From Hyphomonadaceae bacterium UBA4763 (GTDB taxonomy: Bacteria; Pseudomonadota; Alphaproteobacteria; Caulobacterales; Aquidulcibacteraceae): a stretch of DNA of 64,000 nt. The notes under the pieces are model-generated. The model had not been told where the DNA came from. It saw only the letters and a list, made by a program, of their open reading frames with translations, and made no database searches. The DNA is taken from positions 4,322-68,321 of the forward strand of contig DHHV01000124.1 of NCBI GenBank assembly GCA_002403455.1. Direction: 5' to 3'. Positions 45,565-54,052 of the stretch are shown in pieces. Made by a program: the position numbers and the translations under genes. Positions within the stretch are counted from its first letter, which is position 1; each line of letters starts with the position of its first letter.

Positions 45565-46182
45565 ATGTCGAGCTTTGCGTATCGCCCCAAATTCGTTGAC
45601 GTGCGGATCCGTCCGCCGGGCGATCGCGCGCGCCGAGCGGAAACCGGCGAGCGCCTCTGCGATCGGCCCGATTGCGACCGACCGGGCACCTGTCGCGCGC
45701 CCAAATCTCGCGCCGCCAAGCCCGATTATTGGATGTTTTGCCCCGACCATGCCGCCGATTATAATCGGGCGTGGAATTTCTTCGCCGATATGAGCGATGA
45801 GGAAATCCGCAGCTATCAGGAATCGGAGTTTTTCGGCCATCGGCCGATGTGGTCGTTCCGCGATGGCCGGATGAGCGATGCGGCCAGCGCCACCGCCTCG
45901 GCCCGCGCGCAACGCCGCGCCCGCCCGATGCGCGACACCTATAGCCTTTTTGGTTTTGCCGAAGAGGCCGAGCGCCGCGCCAAGGTCTCGCCGCTGATCG
46001 AGCGCTGCTATGAAGAATTGGACCTGGAGCCCGGCGCCAAACCGGAAATCGTCCGGGCGCGCTATGCCGATTATGTCAAGCGCTTCCATCCCGACGCCAA
46101 TGATGGCGACCGCTCGATGGAGCAAAAATTGCACCGCGTTATTCGAGCCTATCAGACCTTGAAGGCCGGCGGTCGCGGCTAA
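45565..46182 (+). CDS. J-domain protein (DnaJ-like co-chaperone)
   Basis: A 205-residue protein with a C-terminal J domain (about 140-205: EELDLEPGAKPEIVRARYADYVKRFHPDANDGDR), including the HPD motif that stimulates DnaK. The N-terminal part holds cysteines (LCDRPDCDRPGTCRAP, then MFCPDHAADYN) that could bind zinc, plus a NFFADMSDEEI stretch. The family is a standard neighbour of bolA in Caulobacterales and Rhizobiales. The start at 45565 is the first ATG at the domain's start; the longer frame runs into the bolA region. Confidence 0.9.
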   Translation: MSSFAYRPKFVDVRIRPPGDRARRAETGERLCDRPDCDRPGTCRAPKSRAAKPDYWMFCPDHAADYNRAWNFFADMSDEEIRSYQESEFFGHRPMWSFRDGRMSDAASATASARAQRRARPMRDTYSLFGFAEEAERRAKVSPLIERCYEELDLEPGAKPEIVRARYADYVKRFHPDANDGDRSMEQKLHRVIRAYQTLKAGGRG

Positions 46183-46215
46183 ACCGCCGATTGATTGTCG
46201 CCTACACGCTTTCGT

Positions 46216-46845
46216 TCATAAGTCCGCAGCGGCAAAGGCCAGCTTGAACTTGGCAAACGCGGCGGCGCGGTGGCTGATCGCATGTTTGATCTGCGGCTCC
46301 ATCTCGCCAAACGTCTCCGCATAGCCGTCCGGCACAAACATCGGGTCATAGCCAAAGCCGTGCGCCCCGCGCGGCGGCCAGACCAAGCGTCCTGCGGCAT
46401 AGCCCTCGAAGGCCTCAATCCGCCCGTCCGGCGCGGCAAGGCAAAGCACCGAGACAAATCGCGCCCGATCATCCGTTGCGCCAAGCGCGGCGACCTCATC
46501 GCGCACGCGCCGCATGGCCCGGTCAAAATCGCGCGGCTCGCCCGCCCAATCGGCCGAATAAATGCCGGGCGCCCCGTTCAGCGCGGCGATCTCGATCCCG
46601 GAATCATCGGCCAGCGCCAATCGGCCCGTCGCCACCGCCGCCGCACGCGCTTTCAGCGCGGCATTGCCGACAAAGCTTGTCTCCGTTTCGTCCGGGACGG
46701 CGAGACCCAGATCGCCGGCGCTCTCCACCCGCAATCCCAATGGGCTGAGCAAATCGAGCAATTCGCGCACCTTGCCGGCATTATGGGTAGCGGCGACCAA
46801 CGCGCCCGCCGCGCGCAATTGTTGCATTAACGTCTGACCGGCCAT
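46216..46845 (-). CDS. rdgB: RdgB/HAM1 family non-canonical purine NTP pyrophosphatase
   Basis: A 209-residue nucleotide-sanitising enzyme. Motif [15 protein letters not shown] near the N-terminus, [24 protein letters not shown] with the metal-binding Asp residues, and the C-terminal SHRAAAF are diagnostic. It hydrolyses ITP, XTP and dITP to the monophosphates. The upstream GGGGG run sits directly before the ATG at 46851, so the ATG at 46845 is better spaced. Convergent with the J-domain gene. Confidence 0.94.
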   Translation of the reverse strand: MAGQTLMQQLRAAGALVAATHNAGKVRELLDLLSPLGLRVESAGDLGLAVPDETETSFVGNAALKARAAAVATGRLALADDSGIEIAALNGAPGIYSADWAGEPRDFDRAMRRVRDEVAALGATDDRARFVSVLCLAAPDGRIEAFEGYAAGRLVWPPRGAHGFGYDPMFVPDGYAETFGEMEPQIKHAISHRAAAFAKFKLAFAAADL

Positions 46846-46981
46846 GCACATCCCCCAAATCCGCCGCTCTTGTCATCCTGCGGCGCAGCGCCATATTGAA
46901 AGACGATATTCGCCGCGCTAAACATGTCAATTCGGTCATGAGTCGCAGCGGCGACCGCCTCGCCACGGAGCAAAAACAGCG

Positions 46982-47521
46982 ATGCGCGCGTTAGGGCAAG
47001 GGTCATTATCCGCAGTTTTGAAAGTGGCGATCGACGGCCTATGGGGGCTTTCCTGGCTGGCGGTCGGTTTGTCGCTGATCATCGGCGTGCTCTACCCGCT
47101 CGCGATCGCCAGCGGCGGGCGCCTGGACCTGCCGGCCTTCCGGGTCGATGGCGATCCACGCGTCTGGCAAGACGTCTTGTTTAGCGGGCTGGTGTTCTTG
47201 GCCTATGCGACCGCCTGCGTCGTCATCACCAGCCGCTTGCGGGAGATTTTTGCGACGCTCATCGCCGGCGATCCGTTCGTGCCCGAGAACGCCAAGCGCT
47301 TGCGCATGATCTGGGGCGCCGTGCTGGTGCTGGAAATCGGGCGCCTCGCCATCGTGTTGGGCGCGCATGGCCTCTCGGCCTTGCTGGGCGGCGAAACCAG
47401 CGTGTTGTGGTCCTGGACGCCAAATCTCGCGGTCCTCGCGAGCGTCAGCGTCTTAATCGTGCTCGAGCACGTATTCCGCGAGGGCGCGCAATTGCGCGAT
47501 GAAGTGCAGATGACGGTGTAA
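46982..47521 (+). CDS. DUF2975 membrane protein
   Basis: A 179-residue protein with four hydrophobic segments (about 17-38, 63-82, 106-130, 139-160) and an arginine-rich loop, of the DUF2975 family. It is followed after two bases by an HTH protein. This DUF2975-HTH pair is widespread in bacteria, and the HTH protein is thought to control it. Function unknown. Confidence 0.8.
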   Translation: MRALGQGSLSAVLKVAIDGLWGLSWLAVGLSLIIGVLYPLAIASGGRLDLPAFRVDGDPRVWQDVLFSGLVFLAYATACVVITSRLREIFATLIAGDPFVPENAKRLRMIWGAVLVLEIGRLAIVLGAHGLSALLGGETSVLWSWTPNLAVLASVSVLIVLEHVFREGAQLRDEVQMTV

Positions 47522-47523
47522 TC

Positions 47524-47772
47524 ATGGCGATCCGAGTCACCCTCGATATGATGTTGCTGAAGCGCCGTATGTCGCTCACCGAATTATGCGAACGCGTTGG
47601 CATTACCTTGGCCAATCTGTCGATCTTGAAGACCGGCAAAGCCCGCGCCATCCGCTTTTCGACGCTCTCGGCTTTGTGCCGCGAATTGCAATGCCAGCCG
47701 GCCGATATCCTGGTCTATGAGCCGGGCGAGGACGATGAAAGCGCCGACAGCATCGCCAGCGCGGCGGAGTGA
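47524..47772 (+). CDS. XRE-type helix-turn-helix regulator (YozG-like)
   Basis: An 82-residue single-domain regulator. The HTH is clear (MSLTELCERVGITLANLSILKTGKARAIRFSTLSALCRELQCQPADILVYEP), the exact pattern of the small Cro/C1-type proteins that follow DUF2975 genes. It starts two bases after the DUF2975 gene, so the two are co-transcribed. It is probably an autoregulator of that pair. Confidence 0.92.
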   Translation: MAIRVTLDMMLLKRRMSLTELCERVGITLANLSILKTGKARAIRFSTLSALCRELQCQPADILVYEPGEDDESADSIASAAE

Positions 47773-47779
47773 AACCGTT

Positions 47780-48715
47780 CTAATAAGCCGCCAACGGATC
47801 GCCGGGCCCCGCCACCCGATAGCCGATCGCGCGCAACATGGCCGGAATGCTATCGGGTCCCACGAGATGGCCGGCGCCGACCGCGATCAAAATCTTGCCC
47901 TCGCCGCGCATGAATTGATCAATCTGATCGACCCAGTCCTCGTTGCGCGCCACGATGATGCGATCATAGACGTCCGGCGCCCGCTCCATTAGCGGCCCCA
48001 GCACCAGGTCCTCGACCGCCGCGCCGTCGCCATTCGCCCAGGCTTCCGCCGCGCGGCGCGGGGCCCCGGGGTCTTCCAAGGTTTGACGCAAGCCTGCCAC
48101 CAACATGTCGCGCTCGGCCGCGAGTGTAAGATCGGCAAAAGCCGATAATTGCTGCTCCAAGGTTTCCAAATAGCCGATCCGTTTGCCGGCGCCGGCCGCC
48201 GCTTCATGCAGCACCGCTTCGACGCCGAGCGCTTCGCGAAACCCGGCCTGGTCGAATTGCGCAAGACCAATCGACAGGCTCGCCAGCCAGGGCCGAAACG
48301 GGTTCAGCGTGACAGGATCAATCCCTGCATCGCGCGCCGCCCGCGCCACAAACGCCCATTCTTCGGTCGTCAGCAGCGATTGCAGCGTCTCGCCCGGCGG
48401 ATTAAGGCCAAAGCGCACGAAAATCGCTTGCGCGTCTTCGGTTTTGGTCTCTTGTGGGGTTTCAAAAATCACCTGATCTGCCTGGCGCAAGGCCGCATCG
48501 ACCGCCGCGCTTTGCCAATTCAATCCCGGCGGCAATTGATGCACGGTGCCGAGCAGCGTGATTTCGCTATCCAAATCGCGCAGCGTCCAGATTTGCGGCC
48601 CTGTAAAGGGGCGCTGATTGATCCGACTCTCATAGGTGTACCACAGCGCGAAGCCGCAGCCCGCCAGCACAAGCAGCGTCAACGCCCGGATCCAAAAACT
48701 CATCCGCGCAAACAT
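47780..48715 (-). CDS. TraB/GumN family protein
   Basis: A 311-residue protein. An N-terminal membrane anchor (ALTLLVLAGCGFALWYTYE, possibly a lipoprotein-like signal) is followed by the TraB/GumN domain: LLGTVHQLPPG, VIFETPQE and GAGHLVGPDSIPAML. The GTVH and GxGHLxG motifs carry the proposed catalytic residues of this Tiki-like protease group. The substrate is unknown. Convergent with the HTH gene. Confidence 0.85.
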   Translation of the reverse strand: MFARMSFWIRALTLLVLAGCGFALWYTYESRINQRPFTGPQIWTLRDLDSEITLLGTVHQLPPGLNWQSAAVDAALRQADQVIFETPQETKTEDAQAIFVRFGLNPPGETLQSLLTTEEWAFVARAARDAGIDPVTLNPFRPWLASLSIGLAQFDQAGFREALGVEAVLHEAAAGAGKRIGYLETLEQQLSAFADLTLAAERDMLVAGLRQTLEDPGAPRRAAEAWANGDGAAVEDLVLGPLMERAPDVYDRIIVARNEDWVDQIDQFMRGEGKILIAVGAGHLVGPDSIPAMLRAIGYRVAGPGDPLAAY

Positions 48716-48866
48716 GATTAACCCTTTAAAATCTGGAAAAACCGCCCTTGAGGCGCACGCAATCAGCTATTTGTCTTATCGCCGCTTCGGCGCCGATCAA
48801 GCCGGATCGTTTCCTTGACGTCCCGCGCGGTTTTAAGGCAAGCGGCCGGAAAAGGACGCAAGGCTC

Positions 48867-49955
48867 ATGACCCAAACCCTCCTCCATGTCGACGCCATCG
48901 CGCAAGACGCCGAGGCGCGCATCGCCGCCGCCGCCGATGAGGCAGCGCTCGAGGCCGTGCGGCTCGATTATCTTGGCAAAAAGGGCTCGGTCGCGCTCGC
49001 CATGCGCGATCTGGGCGGCATGAGCGTCGATGAGCGCAAGATTTGGGGGCCGCGCCTGAACGCCTTGCGCGATGGGCTCGACGCCGCCATCCGCGCCCGC
49101 CGCGACGCGCTGGCGGAAGCCGCCTTGGACGCCCGCCTCGCCGCGGAACGTCTGGACATGAGCTTGCCGGCCCCGCGTCGCAGCGTCGGCGCCATTCATC
49201 CGGTCAGCCGCGTCATGGAGGAGATCGCCCTGATCTTTGCCGATATGGGCTTTGCGGTCGCCGAAGGCCCCGATATCGAGACCGATTTTCACAATTTCAC
49301 GGCGTTGAATTTCCCCGAAGGCCATCCGGCCCGCGAGATGCATGACACCTTCTTCCTGAACGCCAAAGAAGACGGCTCACGCATGGTGCTGCGCACCCAT
49401 ACGAGCCCGGTGCAAATCCGCACGATGATCGCCCAGCAGCCGCCAATCCGCATTATCGCGCCGGGGCGGGTTTATCGCTGCGATTGGGATGCGACCCACA
49501 CCCCGATGTTCCACCAGGTCGAAGGCTTGGTGATCGACACCGAGAGCCATATGGGCCATCTGAAGGGCTGCTTGATGGACTTTTTGCGGGCCTTTTTTGA
49601 GCTCGATGAGGTGCAAGTGCGCTTTCGGCCGCATTTCTTCCCCTTTACTGAGCCCTCCGCCGAGATGGACGTGCGCTGCGACCGCTCCGGCTCGACGCTG
49701 AAGATCGGCCAAGGCGATGATTGGCTCGAAATCTTGGGCTGCGGCATGGTCCACCCGAATGTCTTGCGCCAATGCGGACTGGACCCCGAGGTTTATCAAG
49801 GTTTTGCCTTCGGCATGGGCGCGGACCGGCTCGCGATGCTGAAATATGGCATGACGGATTTGCGGCCTTTCTTTGAAGGCGATCGCCGCTGGATCGACCA
49901 TTACGGTTTTTCCCCCTGGGCGGCGCCAAGCTTGGCGGCCGGCCTTTCCGGCTGA
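48867..49955 (+). CDS. pheS: Phenylalanyl-tRNA synthetase alpha subunit
   Basis: A 362-residue protein. N-terminal coiled-coil arm to about 100, then the class-II core with motif 1 around [19 protein letters not shown], motif 2 [37 protein letters not shown] and motif 3 [22 protein letters not shown]. It activates phenylalanine and charges tRNA-Phe together with PheT. AAGGACGCAAGG precedes the ATG. The usual next gene, pheT, is not present here; a TonB receptor follows. Confidence 0.97.
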   Translation: MTQTLLHVDAIAQDAEARIAAAADEAALEAVRLDYLGKKGSVALAMRDLGGMSVDERKIWGPRLNALRDGLDAAIRARRDALAEAALDARLAAERLDMSLPAPRRSVGAIHPVSRVMEEIALIFADMGFAVAEGPDIETDFHNFTALNFPEGHPAREMHDTFFLNAKEDGSRMVLRTHTSPVQIRTMIAQQPPIRIIAPGRVYRCDWDATHTPMFHQVEGLVIDTESHMGHLKGCLMDFLRAFFELDEVQVRFRPHFFPFTEPSAEMDVRCDRSGSTLKIGQGDDWLEILGCGMVHPNVLRQCGLDPEVYQGFAFGMGADRLAMLKYGMTDLRPFFEGDRRWIDHYGFSPWAAPSLAAGLSG

Positions 49956-49956
49956 T

Positions 49957-49974
49957 TGTGACCCTTTGGTCACA
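49957..49974. promoter_or_regulatory. Perfect inverted repeat TGTGACC-CTTT-GGTCACA
   Basis: Seven-base arms around a four-base loop, directly after the pheS stop and about 120 bp before the TonB receptor start. The arms resemble half sites of the CRP/FNR family, but the half-site spacing is eight bases rather than six. There is no T-run after it, so it is a weak terminator at best. Either an operator of the receptor gene or the pheS 3' hairpin. Confidence 0.3.
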
Positions 49975-50092
49975 GGCTTGCTAATTCTCCGCCGCCTGCT
50001 GCGCCGCCGCATCACCGATCGTTGACAGCTTCGTGACCTCATGGCCTCCTGCCGCCCGCGCATGCCAGTTCTGCGCAATTGGGGAGAGGTTG

Positions 50093-52511
50093 ATGTCATT
50101 TCATGCAAGCCGTCCGTCTTGGCGCACGGTGTTGTTGGCCAGCGTTTTCGCCGGCGTGATTGCTGCGCCCGCGCTGGCGCAGACGACGGCCGCGACGGAA
50201 GATGAAGAGCGCCGCGAAGATGTCGTGATCGTCACCGCAACCAAGCGTGAATCCAGCCTGCAAGAAGTACCGTTTTCGATCGGGGCGCTCAGCGGCGAAG
50301 ATTTGCAACGGCTCGGCGCGGGGTCGATCGAAGACATCGCCCGCAACATCGCCGGCTTTACCGTACAAAACTTAGGTCCCGGTCAAAGCCAGATCGCCAT
50401 TCGCGGGGTAGCCGCCGGCCAAATCGTCCGTGACCAACCAGGCGTGAAAGAACAAGTCGGCGTCTATTTGGACGAATCGGCGACGTCCTTGTCGCTGTTC
50501 ACGCCGGATTTTGATCTCTTCGACCTCAACCGCGTGGAGGTCCTGCGCGGACCGCAAGGCACGTTGTTCGGCGCCGGATCGATCGGCGGCACGGTGCGCT
50601 ACATCACCAATCAGCCGGATTTGAAAGAATTTGGCGGCCATGCCGAAGTCGGCTTTCAAGCCGTGGAAGACGGCAATCTCGGCGGCTCCATCAAGGTGGC
50701 GGCCAATGCGCCCATCGTCGAGGACCACCTCGCGGTGCGCGTTGCGGCTTATTTCACGCGATATCCGGGCTTTATTGATGCGCTGCGTGAAAACGCGCCG
50801 GTCGCCAACGACGTCAATGACGGCCAACGCTTTGGCGTTCGCGCCGCCGCGACATGGGCGCCAACCTCGAATATTACGATCACCCCGCGGATCGTTTATC
50901 AGGCGGATCGTTTATCAGGAAGTCGACACCAACGGCTTTAACCGCGAAGAAGTCTTTAACCTATTCGCCAATCCGAACACCACCACACGCCCGCCGGTCA
51001 CCTTCAGCGATCGCCAGCAATTCTTGCTGCTGGAAGAAGCGTTCCGCGACCGCACTATCCTCGCCGACATCGTCAGCGTGTTCAACTTCGGCCCGGCCGA
51101 TCTCACCTTGGTGTCGAGCTATATCGACCGGGCGATTTTGGTCAGCCGCGACGCCAGCGCCCTGACCGGTTCGGTGTCGGTGGATTTGGGCTTTCCAGAC
51201 GCTGCCGTATTGTTGCCGTCGAATTTGATCGACGAGACCGATTTTAGCCAATTCAGCCAAGAAGTGCGCTTGAGCTCGGCCGAGGACGGCCGTTTCCAAT
51301 GGGTCGTTGGCGGCTTTTTCACTGTCTCGGATCGCGATTACACGCAAGTTTTGCCAACGCCCGGCTTTGACGCCTTCACCGATCTGGTGTTGGGCGCCGG
51401 CACCTCGGCCGCCGTCGCCAATGGCTTTGGCGCTGACAGCCCCTTCAACTCGGTGTTGCCGTTCGATAACCGTCAATTCGCGTTCTTCGGCGAAGCAAGC
51501 TATGATATCACCGAGCGGCTTACCTTCACGGCCGGCGGGCGTTATTACAATTTTGACGAAGAACGTTTGATCACCACTGGCGGTCTATTTGCCAATGGCG
51601 ATACGTTGCAATTTGACGAGACCTCGTCGAGCGGTTTTACCCCACGTTTCTTGATCAGCTATGATCTCAACGATAATCTGACGTTGAACCTGCAAGCATC
51701 GCGCGGTTTCCGGTTGGGCGGCGTCAACGACCCGCTGAACACGCCCTTGTGTAACCCCATCGATTTGCAAATCTTCGGCGGTTTCCAAGATTTCGATGAT
51801 GAAACCTTGTGGAACTTCGAAGGCGGCGTGAAAAGCCAATTCGGCCCCTTCACTTTTAATTCGGCGGTCTTTTACACTGATATCAGCAATCTACAGGTAA
51901 CGCTCGACGCCGGGTCGTGTTCTTCGCGCATCACCTTTAACGTGCCGCAAGCGCGCACCATCGGTGGCGAGTTTGAACTGGCGGTCACGCCGTTCCAAGG
52001 ACTGGACGTGTCGATTGCTGGTACGGTCCAGGACGCCGAATTCCGGTCGGACGTGGTCGACAGCACCGGCGCCATCATTGGCGGTATTGCCGACGGCAAT
52101 CGCCTGCCGACCGTACCGAATTTGCAAATCAGCTTTAACGCGTTCTATTCCTGGCGGATTAGCGAAGACGCCGAAGCCTTCTTTGGCGGGTCGTTCCAGC
52201 ATATCGGCACGCGCTTCACTCAGCCAAGCGACCAATTACCTGGCGCGGGCGTGTTTGTGTCGAATCTTCCCTTTGGCGGCGCCACCGGATTTGTTCCGAC
52301 GGTGATCGACCTAGAGCTCGATTCCTATCAAATCGTCAATGTAAGCGCCGGTATTGACTTTGACACCTGGTCGGTCTCCGCCTTCATCAACAACGCCAAT
52401 GACGAGAACGCGCAACTTTCGTTCGACCGCGAACGCGGCGGCCGCGCGCGGTTAGGCTTCCACACCAACCAGCCGCGCACTTTCGGCATCAACGTGCGCA
52501 AACGGTTCTAA
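50093..52511 (+). pseudogene. TonB-dependent receptor interrupted by a 16-bp tandem duplication
   Basis: Two frames together encode one receptor. The first (50093 to 50941) gives the signal peptide (ending APALAQ), the TonB box area (EDVVIVTATKRESSLQEVPFSI), the plug (VEVLRGPQGTLFGAGSIGGTVRYI) and the first barrel strands, ending at RIVYQADRLSGS. The second frame (from about 50920) continues with EVDTNGFNREEVFNLF to the last strand (FGINVRKRF). The break lies exactly at a tandem copy of CGGATCGTTTATCAGG (50888-50903 and 50904-50919). Removing one copy restores a single 800-codon frame reading RIVYQEVDTNG. Either the gene is inactive, switchable, or the copy is a sequencing artefact. Confidence 0.88.
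50888..50919 (+). repeat. 16-bp perfect tandem duplication in the TonB receptor gene
   Basis: CGGATCGTTTATCAGG occurs twice in direct succession. Sixteen is not a multiple of three, so the extra copy changes the frame from the upstream to the downstream part of the receptor. Such a repeat can revert by recombination or slippage. Confidence 0.95.
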
Positions 52512-52543
52512 GTCACCCGGGAGGGCGAAAGCGGGGGAGTGCG

Positions 52544-52581
52544 GGCGGCGGATCAGGTGCAGACCGGTCCGCCGCCTTTTT
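52544..52581 (+). terminator. Intrinsic terminator after the TonB receptor gene
   Basis: A perfect nine-base-pair GC-rich stem GGCGGCGGA / TCCGCCGCC (52544-52552 and 52568-52576) with a 15-base loop, followed directly by TTTTT. It lies about 30 bases after the receptor stop and ends at the selO stop codon, so it may stop transcription from the plus side before it enters the convergent gene. Confidence 0.8.
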
Positions 52582-54001
52582 ATACCTGATCCGGGAAATA
52601 GGCGCGCCTTTTCATCTCAATGGCGTCCAGTTTAGCTTCAAACAAAGACCAATCATCGCGTTCGGCGATTGCCGACCAGATCGCTTCGATTTCATCGATC
52701 AACAAGGTTTCCGGCCTTGCTTGCTGAAAATAAGATTGCGCTATATTTGCCGATACTGGCGGGGAGCGCCGTTCGATCTCGGCTCGGATCGGCAAGAAAT
52801 CCGCCAATCGATATAAATCCGCCGCGGGCCCCGCCAAGGCGCGCGCAGCGCTTGCCTCACCGCCACGCCAATCGAAAAAGAATTGTTCCCATTTGATCGG
52901 ATGGGCCGTCATCCAGGCAAATAAATCACCAAGAAACGCCGCGTCGACCTCTAATTCATTTGCAACGAGACCCAATCGATCGAAGACTGCGTCGCGCAGA
53001 CCCTGCTGATACAATTGTGGAAACGCTTCCAACGCCGGCGCCAACATCGCGCGCGTCGCCACCGGCTCTAGGGCAACCGCCAACGCGGCAAAATTCCAGC
53101 CCATGGCTTGCGGCTGGCGGCCAAAAGCATAAAGACCGGTCTGGTCAAAATAAGCGGCCGTGAATAAAGGATCAGAGTGCGGCAAGAACCGGTAAGGACC
53201 GTAATCGAAACTCTCTCCCGTTATATTGATGTTGTCGGTATTCAGCACGCCATGCACAAATCCGGCAGTCATCCATTGCCCGGTGAGCCTGGAATTGGCG
53301 GCGATCGTTGCGCGTAACAAAGCGACTGGCTGTTCTTCTTCGGGCGCCGTCACTATTTCCGGGTAATAAAGCGCGCCAATATGGGCGATCAGTTGGCGAA
53401 TATTGTCCGTCGCCCCAAAATAGGCGTGGCGTTGGAAGGTCCCGAACCGGATATGGCTATGGCATAACCTGACCAAGATCGCGCTGCGGGTCGGGGATGG
53501 CTCGTCATTGCGGTGAAGTTTCTCGCCGGTTTCAATCAAACTCAAAGATTTTGAGGTATTGACGCCATTGGCCTCCAGCATGGCGGTCGCCAGGACCTCT
53601 CGCACGCCGCCCTTCAAGGTCAAACGCCCATCGCCGCTGCGCGAATAAGGCGTTTGACCTGACCCCTTTGTGCCCAAATCAAGCAGGCGGCCGTCTTGAC
53701 CGCGCATCTGCGCATACAGAAAGCCACGACCGTCGCCAATATTGGGGTTGTAGCTGCGAAATTGATGGCCGTGATAGCGCATGGCGCGCGGCGGCGCCTG
53801 GCCCGGTAAACCGCTCAACCGCCCAAACGCCGCCAGCCATTCTGGCTGGTCAAGGCTCTGTAATCCAACGGTTTTTGCGGCCCGGTCATTGCGAAAGCGC
53901 AGCAGGGTTTGCGGGAAATCGGCAGGCGCGACCACGTCGGAGAAGTCATCGCCCAATGCGGCGAAATGCGGCTCCGGGCGGTAATCAGAGAAAACAGGCA
54001 T
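52580..54001 (-). CDS. selO: Protein adenylyltransferase SelO
   Basis: A 473-residue pseudokinase-fold AMPylase (YdiU/UPF0061). Visible are YHGHQFRSYNPNIGDGRGFLYAQM, the nucleotide-binding GTKGSGQTPYSRSGDGRLTLKGG, and the metal-binding stretch GVLNTDNINITGESFDYGPYRFL. SelO transfers AMP from ATP to Ser, Thr or Tyr of redox and metabolic proteins under oxidative stress. The C-terminal selenocysteine or cysteine present in some members is absent: the protein ends MKRRAYFPDQV. Single gene between a TonB receptor and a serine hydrolase. Confidence 0.93.
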   Translation of the reverse strand: MPVFSDYRPEPHFAALGDDFSDVVAPADFPQTLLRFRNDRAAKTVGLQSLDQPEWLAAFGRLSGLPGQAPPRAMRYHGHQFRSYNPNIGDGRGFLYAQMRGQDGRLLDLGTKGSGQTPYSRSGDGRLTLKGGVREVLATAMLEANGVNTSKSLSLIETGEKLHRNDEPSPTRSAILVRLCHSHIRFGTFQRHAYFGATDNIRQLIAHIGALYYPEIVTAPEEEQPVALLRATIAANSRLTGQWMTAGFVHGVLNTDNINITGESFDYGPYRFLPHSDPLFTAAYFDQTGLYAFGRQPQAMGWNFAALAVALEPVATRAMLAPALEAFPQLYQQGLRDAVFDRLGLVANELEVDAAFLGDLFAWMTAHPIKWEQFFFDWRGGEASAARALAGPAADLYRLADFLPIRAEIERRSPPVSANIAQSYFQQARPETLLIDEIEAIWSAIAERDDWSLFEAKLDAIEMKRRAYFPDQV

Positions 54002-54052
54002 TTTGCCGAGATAGACTGCGCTGCGCGCGCGGCCAAGCCGGCAAGAGCAATG

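Noticed and set aside
49957..49974. A CRP site
   Set aside because: Half sites TGTGA and TCACA are eight bases apart, not six.
50631..50919. Upstream part of the second receptor frame as a separate gene start
   Set aside because: Before the duplication this frame gives basic, non-TonB-like sequence, while the other frame gives a proper plug domain, so it is a shadow.
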